Assembly (NCBI RefSeq): GCF_000430765.1 | Contig: NZ_AUMQ01000016.1 | Coordinates: forward strand, 310,001-374,000 | Length of the DNA stretch: 64,000 nt | Origin: Peribacillus kribbensis DSM 17871 | GTDB taxonomy: Bacteria; Bacillota; Bacilli; Bacillales; DSM-1321 | Direction of reading: 5' to 3' | In this document: one piece after another, positions 1-8,846 of the stretch | Layout of the letters: each line of letters opens with the position of its first letter | How positions within the stretch are numbered: the stretch's first letter is position 1 | Position numbers and translations under genes: made by a program | The notes under the pieces: generated by a model | The model's database searches: none | Seen by the model: only the letters and a program-made list of their open reading frames with translations | What the model was told of the DNA's origin: nothing

Positions 1-813
1 TTTTTGATTGCTTACTTTTTGAGGAAGTCCCTCCTGTCGAACGATTTGTTCTATTTCATAAAATTTTATAACAAATTCATTAGGAGGTAATGGTTTACTA
101 AAGAAATATCCTTGTCCCTTATTACAAAGATGTTGTTGTAGAAAAATCAATTGGTCTTTTGACTCAATTCCTTCAGCAATCACTTCCAGTTTTAGTTCGT
201 GAGACATTGCAATTATTGCTTTTACTATCGTGGAATCCTTCATGTCCATCGTGCAATTGCGCACAAAGCTCTGGTCTATCTTGATAATATCTATGGGAAA
301 TTCCTTCAAATAATAAAGGGAACTATATCCTGTTCCGAAATCATCTAAACTAATTCGGACACCAATTCGTTTCAACTCCTTTAAAATAGGAAGAGTGGAT
401 TGAACATCCATTACCATACTCTCGGTAATCTCAATTTCCAGGTATTCAGGAGAAAGTCCTGTTTCTTTTAAAATAAATTGGATCCTATCTACTATATTTG
501 CTTGAAAAAGCTGACGCGCAGACAAATTGACCGCCATAATTAAAGGAGGTAATCCATCTTCCTGCCATGCTTTGTTTTGCTGACAAGCGGTATGCAAAAC
601 CCATTCACCGATTGGAATGATCAATCCTGATTCTTCCGCAAAAGGAATAAAGTCTTTTGGAGGGATGGTCCCCTTTTCGGGATGCTCCCAACGAATCAAT
701 GCCTCAACTCCCATAATCTTTCCTGAACTTAAATTAAGTTTTGGCTGATAATAAAGAACAAATTCTTTTTGTTTCAGTGCTTTCATAAGGTTCATTTCTA
801 AGTTCTTCATCAT
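1..813 (-). CDS. EAL-domain c-di-GMP phosphodiesterase (3' end cut by window edge)
   Basis: Hydrolyses the second messenger c-di-GMP to pGpG in the cytosol. The 271 visible residues hold a full EAL domain: VEALIRW at about 36-42, VNLSARQ (Asn96), EIT with Glu128, DDFGTGYSSL at 157-166, KID with Lys178, EGIE at 214-217 and GYFFSKP near 235, so the metal and catalytic residues look intact. The chosen start (811-813) has GGAGGG a few bases upstream. The frame stays open to an ATG at 910-912 that has no SD, and those residues (PYQFYTDS...) resemble the linker before EAL in GGDEF-EAL proteins, suggesting the gene is a truncated descendant of a two-domain protein. It lies behind a c-di-GMP riboswitch and terminator. 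The frame reaches base 1 without a stop. Confidence 0.93.
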   Translation of the reverse strand, partial: MMKNLEMNLMKALKQKEFVLYYQPKLNLSSGKIMGVEALIRWEHPEKGTIPPKDFIPFAEESGLIIPIGEWVLHTACQQNKAWQEDGLPPLIMAVNLSARQLFQANIVDRIQFILKETGLSPEYLEIEITESMVMDVQSTLPILKELKRIGVRISLDDFGTGYSSLYYLKEFPIDIIKIDQSFVRNCTMDMKDSTIVKAIIAMSHELKLEVIAEGIESKDQLIFLQQHLCNKGQGYFFSKPLPPNEFVIKFYEIEQIVRQEGLPQKVSNQK

Positions 814-960
814 TATAGCCCTCCAAAAGACCGAGTCAGTATAGAACTGATATGGCAATGCTTTGTTCACATTTTTGGGGTTTGCCATTTTCGGTAAGCG
901 ATTTTTCCACATTTAAACAACCATTAAAGGCGACGGGTTTGTCTATATATAAAATAATAA

Positions 961-985
961 AAAAAACTAATCGAAACCGATTAGT
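961..985 (-). terminator. Riboswitch expression-platform terminator
   Basis: On the minus strand two 8-nt arms (985-978 and 973-966) enclose a GUUU loop and are followed by a U tract (966-958). The 5' arm is complementary over 8 nt (983-976) to the 3' end of the c-di-GMP aptamer (1009-1002). Antiterminator and terminator pairings are therefore mutually exclusive. Confidence 0.85.
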
Positions 986-1000
986 CTACTTCTTTAAAAA

Positions 1001-1085
1001 TTAATCGGTAACTGGCTGACATAATCTTTCGATTTTAGTCCCTATAGCTTTGCGTCTTCACCTTTCGGAGAATTTGCCTTTATCT
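1001..1085 (-). promoter_or_regulatory. Class I c-di-GMP riboswitch aptamer (GEMM-I)
   Basis: Read on the minus strand, the hallmarks of the GEMM-I aptamer occur in order: GGCAAA, a stem capped by CGAAAG, GACGCAAAGC, CUAAA, a variable hairpin capped by CGAAAG, then GUCAGCCAGUUACCG. It lies between a sigma-A-like promoter and an intrinsic terminator upstream of the EAL gene, so c-di-GMP probably controls synthesis of its own phosphodiesterase. If ligand binding holds the 3' strand in the aptamer, the terminator forms and expression falls. That polarity is inference. Confidence 0.95.
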
Positions 1086-1135
1086 TAATTGTATGTGAAT
1101 GGTTAATTTTCAAAATTTAACTAACGTTTGTTTTT

Positions 1136-1163
1136 ATTATATAGGTCTAATTTCACACGTCAA
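1136..1163 (-). promoter_or_regulatory. Sigma-A-type promoter of the riboswitch/EAL unit
   Basis: On the minus strand TTGACG (1163-1158) is followed after 16 nt by a perfect TATAAT (1141-1136). Transcription would start near 1128, about 40 nt before the aptamer. Confidence 0.8.
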
Positions 1164-1364
1164 TGTGTTTCCGCTCTATCCCATAAAAAATTAGAATATC
1201 AGAACGAGTTCCTTGGAACTTACTCGCAGCTCATCATGGGGTAGAAACTTTTATTCATTTAATCCTCCCTACTATTCACCAATACTATCAATCCATGGAC
1301 GGATCCTACTTTTTAAAGTCATCAAATCCTGCCATTCCTCTTTGTCAATAATATTTTAAAATAG

Positions 1365-1472
1365 ACAGAGCTGGCTTTGCAGCTTCAGCAGCATCCGAAA
1401 ACCAAAGATTCTGCAAAGGCAGGGGCAGAAACGAATCAATCCACGAAAGAAAATGCAAAAGCCGCAACATAG
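1365..1472 (+). pseudogene. Possible small spore-protein-like coding relic
   Basis: An open stretch ends in residues like AKAGAETNQSTKENAKAAT followed by TAG at 1470-1472. The Ala/Glu/Asn/Lys composition recalls small acid-soluble spore proteins, but there is no start codon or ribosome binding site and a stop precedes it. Nothing else was recognised between the riboswitch promoter and 1890. Confidence 0.25.
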
Positions 1473-1890
1473 ATACATGAATACAGTTCTGTGTTTTTTC
1501 ATACTTCTTGATAAGGAGGCGCCAAGTATAAGATAAAATACCAGTTAATAGCGGGGTTTATTATTTATCAACGTTCTTCTTTTTCCGTTTTTCAATTACA
1601 AATAGCAGACTTCTTAAAAAAAGAAAAAATATTGATCCCTAGAAAGAAAAACCGTAAAAATACTATGGACAAACTGCTTTAAAAAACTAACCGACTCAGA
1701 TTACACATTCACTTTAAGCCTCACATCTATTACAAACATCCTGCATACAAAGAGATTTCACCTATTCTTTCGGCAAGATTTCGATATTTTTTAAACATAC
1801 TATTTTTAAAAATAAAAAAAGGAACACCCTTTAGATGATCCTTTGTGCTCATTAAGCCCTAAATACTGATAAGCCCTTCTATCAACAAAA

Positions 1891-1933
1891 AAGGCTGCAT
1901 AAGCAGCCAAACGATCTTCAACTAACGCACCCG
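1891..1933. repeat. Dispersed hairpin repeat, copy A
   Basis: A GGCTGC/GCAGCC hairpin (1893-1908) is followed by ACGATCTTCAACTAACGCAC. The same arrangement recurs at 21108-21150 and, more weakly, at 28614-28650. On the minus strand the hairpin is followed by a T run, so it may also terminate transcription of the decayed tetR unit. Confidence 0.6.
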
Positions 1934-2004
1934 AAACCGGGTAAAACACCGATGAATGACTAACATACTTCGTTAGCTTTATCCTTTTGTCTGAGTACAC
2001 ATCG

Positions 2005-2340
2005 CTACACGCTGGCCAAACCCGAGATGGTACGCTCGAAAATCGATTCATCATTGAGCGCCGAGCATCTTCGGAAATATTGGTAAATCACCGTAGCGAA
2101 ACGGTCCCGAGTCTTGTCGAGAGCAAAAGCACCTACAAGCCAACGAACCAGGTATCTATATGTGCAAGGATCTCGGCGGCCATTTCGTCTTTTCCTTAGG
2201 GAAAGAAATAGTAAAGGCTCCCTTTGGATTCCTGTGCGGGCCGTAATCTTGCTCATGGATGCTCCTTCGTTACCGAGTTCGCGAAAAACCTCGGCAACCA
2301 ACGGAATGACATCCGCCTTTTCGAATACGGTACGGGTCAT
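2005..2340 (-). pseudogene. TetR/AcrR-family regulator, broken
   Basis: The N-terminus is a TetR helix-turn-helix start (VAEVFRELGNEGASMSKIT), normally followed by a GSLYYFFPKGKDEMA-like recognition helix. Here that helix is in another frame and is interrupted by TAA (FFP-stop-GKDEMAAEI), and further frame changes follow. The remaining length to about 1806 is out of frame. Its ATG overlaps the stop of the upstream NTF2-like gene by 4 nt (ATGA), showing the two were once translationally coupled. It would have been a repressor of this small operon and is probably inactive now. Confidence 0.75.
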
Positions 2341-2798
2341 AAGCCTAAATCCGTTAAACTGGGATGGTTATCTGGGCGCCGACCGAGCGGCCAATGAAAT
2401 TTCCGTTCGGATTCGCTAATCAGCATGTCGTTAATGGACGCATAGCGTCGCTTCATCAAGCCATCGGTAGCGAACTCCCAATTCTCGTTCCCGTAGGAAC
2501 GGAACCAATTGCCACTATTATCGTGCCACTCATAAGCGAAGCGCACTGCGATACGGTCATCAGTGAACGACCAAAGTTCCTTAATTAGCCGGTAATCCAA
2601 CTCCTTAGCCCACTTTTTGGTGAGAAACGCTGCGATTTCCGCTCGACCAACCGGAAAATCGGTACGGTTCCGCCATCGGCTGTCCTCTGTATAGACAAGG
2701 GACACCCGATGCGGATCACGGCTGTTCCAACTATCCTCTGCCATCCTGACTTTTTGAATTGCGGTTTCCCTGGTAAAAGGGGGTACGAGTTTGTTCAT
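2337..2798 (-). CDS. NTF2-like / DUF1348 family protein
   Basis: A 153-residue protein of the nuclear-transport-factor-2-like fold. The N-terminal helix and the stretches [11 protein letters not shown] (about 22-32), [15 protein letters not shown] and [20 protein letters not shown] are typical of DUF1348 proteins, small alpha+beta cone proteins of unknown reaction, often next to TetR regulators and oxidoreductases. GGAGAC precedes the ATG. The stop overlaps the start of the tetR relic downstream. The gene itself looks complete; its substrate is unknown. Confidence 0.8.
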   Translation of the reverse strand: MNKLVPPFTRETAIQKVRMAEDSWNSRDPHRVSLVYTEDSRWRNRTDFPVGRAEIAAFLTKKWAKELDYRLIKELWSFTDDRIAVRFAYEWHDNSGNWFRSYGNENWEFATDGLMKRRYASINDMLISESERKFHWPLGRRPDNHPSLTDLGL

Positions 2799-2839
2799 TT
2801 AGTCTCCTCTTTTCTATTTTCCGTTTGTTCCTTATGTTA

Positions 2840-3818
2840 GCTTTTAGACCGCCCCAACGAACAGATAGAGTAAGGGAATTGGCCGTTAAATCTCAATCTA
2901 CTAAGAAAAAGCACCTAGTTTCATTTACAATCAGCAAGTCGCCGATATGCTTGTAATTAGCCGGGAATTTTGGATGTTTATTTTATACACGCCTAGATCC
3001 CCATTGCGCTCAATCTCGGGGCTGTCTTTGGTTTACTGGCCACCACCGTTTTTGCTTCTTCTTACTTTTTCCAAACAGCTTAGTAGGAAACTCATAATAA
3101 AATCCCTCGTTTTTGGCCTAATTTTAACAGATTGTTCCTTAAGAAACCCTATGCTCTATTCACTAATCCAACCTAATTCACGCACAGGCCCGCAGACCTC
3201 TATATTTCCTGAAGGATATAACGGGCTTTATGCCTTGTGCTACGAACCATTTCATGAATACAGGAGAGTAATATATTCCATAGGATGTTCAAAGTGATCC
3301 TCTCGTTTTAGTGGCGCAGGCAGCCTAAAGGCATAGGGGGCATTTGCTTCACGGGAGGCTTCCCTTCTTTTTCTTCTTCGGGATTCCATCAGATGTTCAG
3401 GCTGCCGGGACAGCCGCCAGGCAGGCTCGATGCATGCCTTTCTAATCAAGAACAAACAAGAGTTTTTTCTTTCCATGCGTGAAGGGCCGATACCTGCTGG
3501 CACCCCACCGGACACGGCTTCCTCACGGCCAGGAAGCCACCGCCCTCAGGAATCTCCAATTGTACTTCCTTTGCCCCCTCGAAGTCTCCTGTCAAATAGG
3601 CCACCACAGAACGGACCTGTTCCTATCCTGTTGCGAGAAGGAATCGGAGCACGGCCGGAGGTTTTCATGCCCACAATATAGAAATTCTTTTCAGGCTGCC
3701 GAAGTTTAGCTTCTCCATGCGGCCTAACCGTACCGCAGCTATGAACCTTTTTATGTCTTTTTACCGATAAAAATCCGGCAAAAAAAAGGTTTCGGAAAGT
3801 CTGTTAATCGAAATAGAA
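2840..3818. other. Gene-free stretch with degraded coding traces
   Basis: No convincing gene. On the plus strand around 3010-3070 one frame reads ALNLGAVFGLLATTVFASSY, like part of a membrane protein. The segment at 3300-3700 is richer in GC than its surroundings; its minus strand contains short coding-like pieces in different frames (for example YLTGDFEGAKEVQLEIPEGG) that I could not assign. Both look like eroded genes. Confidence 0.4.
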
Positions 3819-3967
3819 ATGGCCGCTGATGCAGCCCAGACTAACACACCTGTTAGTTTAAGTTTAATCATTGATCAAAAATCGTATGGAGATGAAGTTT
3901 TGCCTGAACGTATAAGTGTCAATATAAAGATGAAAATATTGATAAACTATTAGCTAGTTTAGTTTAA
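3819..3967 (+). pseudogene. Small frameshifted gene, family not recognised
   Basis: From the ATG the frame reads MAADAAQTNTPVSLSLIIDQ, continues through GDEVLPERISVNI, then shifts frame into KDENIDKLLASLV and a TAA. Splicing the two frames gives a smooth small protein of about 49 residues. No ribosome binding site is visible, so it may be the C-terminus of something larger. Function unknown. Confidence 0.35.
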
Positions 3968-4022
3968 GTGCAATATTTATCGATGGTTACCTCCCATGTA
4001 ATTACAATTCCTAGATTGATTA

Positions 4023-4763
4023 TTAAAGGACGACTCCACCATCGATATTTAAAATGGTGCCGGTAATAAACCTAGCTTCATCTGAAGCAAGGTATACATA
4101 GCCATTCGCAATTTCCTCTGGAGTTCCCATTCTATTAAGCACTGATTTTTTCTTCATCATTTCTATCAAATGTTCGGGCATTCTTTCTGTCATTGAGGTG
4201 GAAATAAAGCCTGGAGCTATAGCATTTACACGAATACCATATTTACCTAGTTCTTTCGCCCATGTCTTGGTCATTCCATTTACCCCCCATTTCGATGCGG
4301 CATAATTAGTTTGACCGAAATTTCCATATGTCCCAACAACAGAAGAAGCATTTAATACCACACCACTCTTTTGTTCTATCATCACTTTTGCTGCTGCCTG
4401 TGCAACATTAAACACTCCCTTTAGATTCACGTCAATAACACTGTCCCATTGCTCTTCTGTCATCTTAAGAAGTTGTGCATCCTGTGTGATGCCTGCGTTG
4501 TTAATAACAATATCGACTCTTCCGTATTGGTCAATAGTTTTAGACATTAACCACTCTACTTCTTCACGTTTTGTCACATCAACAACCAGTCCGGTTACTT
4601 CACCTCCCCTTGTTTTGATCGTTTCGACTGTCTGGTCAATACCCTCGTTATTAAGGTCTACTACCACAAGTTTGGCACCTTCACTGGCAAATTTCAGCGC
4701 AGTCGCTTTTCCTATTCCATTTGCGGCTCCTGTAATAATTGCCACCTTATCTTTCAATCGCAT
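4023..4763 (-). CDS. SDR reductase, acetoacetyl-CoA / 3-oxoacyl reductase type (FabG/PhaB-like)
   Basis: NAD(P)H-dependent short-chain dehydrogenase of 246 residues, the classic length. Visible motifs are TGAANGIG at 11-18 (nucleotide binding), NNAG at 88-91, and the catalytic Ser141, Tyr154 and Lys158 (YAASK). It ends in the usual DGG-containing strand. AAGGGG lies before the ATG. It is last in a run with a thiolase and a 3-hydroxybutyryl-CoA dehydrogenase, so acetoacetyl-CoA or a related 3-oxoacyl-CoA is the likely substrate, acting in the cytosol. A FabG role in fatty acid synthesis is less likely given the neighbours. Confidence 0.88.
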   Translation of the reverse strand: MRLKDKVAIITGAANGIGKATALKFASEGAKLVVVDLNNEGIDQTVETIKTRGGEVTGLVVDVTKREEVEWLMSKTIDQYGRVDIVINNAGITQDAQLLKMTEEQWDSVIDVNLKGVFNVAQAAAKVMIEQKSGVVLNASSVVGTYGNFGQTNYAASKWGVNGMTKTWAKELGKYGIRVNAIAPGFISTSMTERMPEHLIEMMKKKSVLNRMGTPEEIANGYVYLASDEARFITGTILNIDGGVVL

Positions 4764-4956
4764 TTTTATTTCCCCTTGTTAATGATGTTTTTCATACTTA
4801 CCTAGACCTCGCTGTACAAAGTAGCTTTCCATAGGTTTATGAGTCTTACTCTTAAATTCCGTGACTACTATTCGCCAAATAACATTCTGGGGACTTAAAC
4901 AAAGAAAGCCTTGGCGTTTATAGATTAACGTCCTTAATGATTTGTAGTCTTATAAT

Positions 4957-6144
4957 TTATGCTTTAGTGCTTTCTATTACAATTGCAATGCCTTGTCCCC
5001 CGCCAATACATAATGACGCTAGCCCGTATTTAGCTCCTCTTTTTTGCATTTCCAACGCTAGTGAATATGTTATACGTGTTCCACTTGAACCGACTGGGTG
5101 TCCTAAAGCAATAGCCCCGCCATTAACATTGACTCTACTAACATCAACACCTAATTCTTTGACAACAGCTAAAGACTGTGCAGCGAAGGCTTCATTCAGC
5201 TCAAATAAATCAATATCTCCGAGTGTTAAACCGGCTTTTTCCAAGGCTTTTTTACTTGCTGGTACCGGGCCAATTCCCATAATGCTTGGATCAACACCTG
5301 TAACGCCCCAGGATAAAATTTTCGCAAGTGGCTTTAAATTATGTTTATTAACGTATTCTTCAGATGCCAATATTACGGCTGCTGCACCATCATTTATACC
5401 GCTGGCATTACCAGCTGTGACAGTTCCATCCTTTTTAAAAGCAGGTTTCAATTTTGCTAACCCCTCCAATGTTGTACCTTCACGAATATGCTCATCGGTT
5501 TCAAAAATGACTTCCTCACCATTTCGAATTTTTATCTTGATCGGTACGATTTCTTCTGAAAATCTACCACTCTCTCTAGCTATAATTGCTTTTTCATGCG
5601 ACTTAACTGAAAATTCATCCTGCTCTTCACGGGAAATGGAATATTTTACAGCCAAGTTTTCGGCTGTCATACCCATACCACAACCAACATGACTATCCGT
5701 TAATGTCTCCCACAGCATATCATCAACGATTGGCGCTTTATTTGGAGAACCGAAACGAGTGCCTCTTAAAATATGTGGTGATAAACTCATGTTTTCTGTA
5801 CCACCTGCCACTACTACATTAGCATCACCTAAAGCAATCGATTGTGCACCTGATACAATCGATTGTAGACCTGATCCACAAAGTCTATTCAACGTTAATG
5901 CTGAAGAATTTTCTTGCAAGCCACTTTTCAAGCCAATATGTCGAGCTAAATAGGCGGAGTTTTTGCTTGTGTGGATTACATTCCCAAAAATAATTTCATC
6001 AATTTCCATCGCCGATATATTGCTTCGCTTAATTGCTTCTGTTGTCGCTATCACTCCTAACTCAACTTCATCAACGTTCTTTAAAGTTCCTCCAAATGTT
6101 CCGATCGCTGTTCTTGCGCCATTAATAATATAAATTGCCGTCAA
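4957..6144 (-). CDS. Acetyl-CoA C-acetyltransferase (thiolase)
   Basis: Catalyses reversible thiolysis of acetoacetyl-CoA to two acetyl-CoA. From a TTG start (6142-6144), preceded by GGGAGAGAG, the protein has 395 residues, the family length. The open frame extends 11 codons upstream to an ATG without a good site. The nucleophile is Cys89 in NRLCGSG. The C-terminal half has NVNGGAIALGHPVGSSG (catalytic His) and LCIGGGQG (second catalytic Cys). It lies between the dehydrogenase and the SDR gene on the same strand, which fits a ketone-body-like pathway feeding the acetoacetate made by the carboxylase island. Confidence 0.93.
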   Translation of the reverse strand: MTAIYIINGARTAIGTFGGTLKNVDEVELGVIATTEAIKRSNISAMEIDEIIFGNVIHTSKNSAYLARHIGLKSGLQENSSALTLNRLCGSGLQSIVSGAQSIALGDANVVVAGGTENMSLSPHILRGTRFGSPNKAPIVDDMLWETLTDSHVGCGMGMTAENLAVKYSISREEQDEFSVKSHEKAIIARESGRFSEEIVPIKIKIRNGEEVIFETDEHIREGTTLEGLAKLKPAFKKDGTVTAGNASGINDGAAAVILASEEYVNKHNLKPLAKILSWGVTGVDPSIMGIGPVPASKKALEKAGLTLGDIDLFELNEAFAAQSLAVVKELGVDVSRVNVNGGAIALGHPVGSSGTRITYSLALEMQKRGAKYGLASLCIGGGQGIAIVIESTKA

Positions 6145-6374
6145 ATTACTCTCTCCCTTTTCCTTACCTTCCATCATTTGCTATGCTTAACTATCCTGAT
6201 TAATTTAATCAATGAGGTTTGCTATGTTTTGTAATTTCATATTGTTAATTAGTAAATATGTTAGGGTCGTCTGATATTCTTCAAGCAATAAACTCAATTG
6301 CTTCACTGTCCGATGGCATGCTCAAACAGGTTTCTACAGTCGACATGGTTTTGTATATTAATCGTTATAAAACA

Positions 6375-7223
6375 TTATTTATACTCGTAGAATCCTTTTC
6401 CATTCTTCTTGCCAAGATGGCCAGCTTCCACCATTCTTTTTAGCAAAGGGCATGGACGATATTTTGAATCATCAAACCCTTCATATAAACTTTGTAATGT
6501 GTATAACACAACATCAACACCCACCATATCAGTCAGTTTTAACGGCCCAATAGGATGGTTAGCACCGAGCATCATACCCCTATCAATCTCGTATGGATCA
6601 TTCCCTTCCATAACAAGAAACGCTGCTTCATTTAACATCGGGACCAACACTCTATTTACAATGAATCCAGGATAATCCTTTGCTATAATAGTCTTTTTTC
6701 CCAGTTTCTCTCCAAAGGCTTTTGCCGACTCTACAACGTCTTTACTTGTATTAATCGAAACTACAATTTCTAGTAGTTGCATAATCGGGACAGGGCTAAA
6801 AAAATGAAGGCCGATTACCTGCTCCGGTCTTTTCGTAACTGAACTCATGGCTGAAATAGATAAGGAAGAAGTATTGCTTGCTATGATAGCCTCTGGCTTT
6901 AAAAGTTTATCTAGTGTAACAAACAATTCTTTTTTTAGGTCTATTTTTTCAGGAATTGCTTCAATAGCCAAATTTGCATTTTTCCCATCAATTATTCGAG
7001 TTGTGAAGGTAATACGTTTTTTAATGTTTTCCTGGTCTACATTACCTTGCTTTGTTAAAGCTTTTTCAATCTGGTCTTTCCCCCTGATTAGATCTTCTTC
7101 CGTTCTGTCCACAACAATTACATTAAACCCTGCCTGTGCAACTACTTGGGCAATACCAGCACCCATTAATCCACAACCGATGACTAATACTTCATCACAC
7201 TGCTGTAATAGTGGTCGAGACAC
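6375..7223 (-). CDS. 3-hydroxybutyryl-CoA dehydrogenase
   Basis: NAD-dependent 3-hydroxyacyl-CoA dehydrogenase of 282 residues, matching the Hbd/MmgB/PaaH length. The Rossmann motif is IGCGLMGAGIAQ at about 16-27, and the catalytic His is in GLHFFSPVPIMQLLE. The C-terminal domain has the DYPGFIVNRVL and GANHPIGPL motifs. It starts at GTG (7221-7223) with GGAGG nine bases upstream. It is first in the three-gene unit Hbd-thiolase-SDR and is divergent from the LysR regulator. A CcpA-type site lies in the shared intergenic region; B. subtilis mmg genes, which are homologous, are CcpA-regulated. Confidence 0.93.
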   Translation of the reverse strand: MSRPLLQQCDEVLVIGCGLMGAGIAQVVAQAGFNVIVVDRTEEDLIRGKDQIEKALTKQGNVDQENIKKRITFTTRIIDGKNANLAIEAIPEKIDLKKELFVTLDKLLKPEAIIASNTSSLSISAMSSVTKRPEQVIGLHFFSPVPIMQLLEIVVSINTSKDVVESAKAFGEKLGKKTIIAKDYPGFIVNRVLVPMLNEAAFLVMEGNDPYEIDRGMMLGANHPIGPLKLTDMVGVDVVLYTLQSLYEGFDDSKYRPCPLLKRMVEAGHLGKKNGKGFYEYK

Positions 7224-7313
7224 CTTATCCGTCCTCCTTATTTATATGGCTAATCTAAGCGACATTTGGTCATAGCCCCTTTGTTTATATAAAATAATTA
7301 CCTTGTTAGTTAT

Positions 7314-7330
7314 TGAGTAAGCGCTTAAAA
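7314..7330. promoter_or_regulatory. cre-like site between hbd and lysR
   Basis: TAAGCGCTTA (7318-7327) is a 10-bp palindrome within GAGTAAGCGCTTAAAA, resembling the CcpA operator core. It sits in the divergent control region. LysR-type operators of the T-N11-A kind could also lie here, so the assignment is tentative. Confidence 0.45.
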
Positions 7331-7399
7331 TATAGAATATTGGAACTTTTCCGAAATCAGTCATTACAAGAATTTAGGGTATAAGGAAGTGTTATTAAC

Positions 7400-8305
7400 A
7401 TGCATTTTGAACAACTGGAGTATATACTAGAAGTCGCAAAAAGAGGAACTATTTCTAGTGCTGCAGAAACATTACACGTTTCACACTCTGCTATTAGCCA
7501 AGCTATTTCAAACCTTGAATCCGAGTTGGGAATACCTATTTTTAAAAGATCACGGGCAGGAAGTATTTGTACAGAGGAGGGTAAGACTGTTCTTAAATTG
7601 TCCTACGATATCATGAACAAGATTACAGAGCTTAAAAACGTAGGCCAAAAAGCCAGTTTGATGAAGGGGAATTTATCTATTTCTTCATCCCCTATCTTCT
7701 TCTCTACGGTTCTTCCTGAGGCCTTATATGCATTTAAAAATGAATACCCCAATATCCAAATTGAAATTAACGAAGACAGCACGGAAAATATTATTGCCTC
7801 GATTAAAAATTATCAACTGGATTTAGGTTTTATCTTTGGTTCAGATGAAACGTTCAAATCCGTCTCTCAACACTTGACATCCCGGTCGATTTATCAACCA
7901 AAGCTCATGGTGTCTGTCAGTAAACACTCGCTTTTAGCCAATAAAGAAGTAATATATCCTAAAGACATGCTACAATATCCCCTGATTATTCGAAACGAAA
8001 AATTCGCAAAAGAAGTTTGGGAAAAAATCTTCTCATCATATGGAAAAGGGCAAGTTCTATTTTATTCAAATAATGATGACGTAATTAAAAATGTAATCGC
8101 AAATAACTTAGCAATCGGTTTTTCAACTGATTTGATGAAGCACGATCCTCTTATCAAAAATGGAGATATCATAATGATTCCTTACGTTGACAACAAGAAT
8201 AATCCTATTCTTCATCTGATTTGTATACAAACAAAAAATAAAAACCCTTCTATTATAGAAAAGGAATTTATCAACAGTTTAATCACGAAAATCAATTCCT
8301 TTTAG
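7400..8305 (+). CDS. LysR-family transcriptional regulator
   Basis: 301 residues, standard for the family. The N-terminal winged HTH (about 1-60) reads FEQLEYILEVAKRGTISSAA, then VSHSAISQAISNLE, typical of LysR. Residues from about 90 form the periplasmic-binding-like effector domain (LSISSSPIFFSTVLPEAL). It is the only plus-strand gene inside the catabolic island and is divergent from hbd, so it probably controls the Hbd-thiolase-SDR unit and perhaps the carboxylase genes converging on it. The inducer may be a CoA ester or organic acid; that is inference. Confidence 0.9.
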   Translation: MHFEQLEYILEVAKRGTISSAAETLHVSHSAISQAISNLESELGIPIFKRSRAGSICTEEGKTVLKLSYDIMNKITELKNVGQKASLMKGNLSISSSPIFFSTVLPEALYAFKNEYPNIQIEINEDSTENIIASIKNYQLDLGFIFGSDETFKSVSQHLTSRSIYQPKLMVSVSKHSLLANKEVIYPKDMLQYPLIIRNEKFAKEVWEKIFSSYGKGQVLFYSNNDDVIKNVIANNLAIGFSTDLMKHDPLIKNGDIIMIPYVDNKNNPILHLICIQTKNKNPSIIEKEFINSLITKINSF

Positions 8306-8378
8306 GGAAAAATTACCACATATGAAGTTGATAAGCCATGAACGCCGCCCATAAAACAATACACCGTAGTTTTTTATT

Positions 8379-8819
8379 CTAAGGCCTTTTAGGTAAAGTA
8401 ATAATAATTTGCCCAGGACCTACAGTAACACTTCGTGAATTTTCGGACCATATCTGTAATTCTACTAATGACTCATTATTTTCTTGCCATTTCTTTTTGA
8501 CAAATCCTTTCGTCACAACTGTTTCTCCTACAGTATTAAAGACTTTCATACGGAATTCCTTTACACTCTTTATAGTTCCTGAGAGTCCCATAAACTCCCG
8601 AACTGTTCTTTCCCACATTCCGTACAGGAAAATTATATTTGCGTACATATCAGGAGCACCAGTCTCTTTTGCATACTCCGAATTATGATGGATAGAATTG
8701 AGATCGCGATTTGCGCCAGCTGCCATAACCAGCCGGGCAACGCTAAGTGGAAAATGCAATGATGGAATTTCGTCTCCTATACGAACATCTTCCCAATAAT
8801 GCTGTTGCTTAACTCCCAT
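8379..8819 (-). CDS. MaoC-like hotdog hydratase-type protein
   Basis: A single hotdog domain of 146 residues. NRDLNSIHHNSEYA keeps the Asp and His of the R-specific enoyl-CoA hydratase signature, followed by GAPDMYANIIFLYGM, the helix after it. It is encoded 27 bp after a second, FAS1-type MaoC gene. Such pairs of half-size proteins often form a heterodimeric hydratase in which one partner holds the catalytic residues, and this one is the likely catalytic member. It is the last gene of the carboxylase/ligase unit. Substrate unknown; a branched or 3-hydroxyacyl-CoA is plausible. Confidence 0.8.
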   Translation of the reverse strand: MGVKQQHYWEDVRIGDEIPSLHFPLSVARLVMAAGANRDLNSIHHNSEYAKETGAPDMYANIIFLYGMWERTVREFMGLSGTIKSVKEFRMKVFNTVGETVVTKGFVKKKWQENNESLVELQIWSENSRSVTVGPGQIIITLPKRP

Positions 8820-8846
8820 AAATGGTAATCCCTTTCGCTTATACTT

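Noticed and set aside
2947-3297. 116-codon plus-strand frame
   Set aside because: No ribosome binding site and no protein-family character; parts of other frames look more coding-like, so it is a chance frame over a relic.
3252-3515. 87-codon minus-strand frame in the GC-richer segment
   Set aside because: Arg/Glu-rich low-complexity sequence typical of a shadow frame; neighbouring frames carry broken coding traces.
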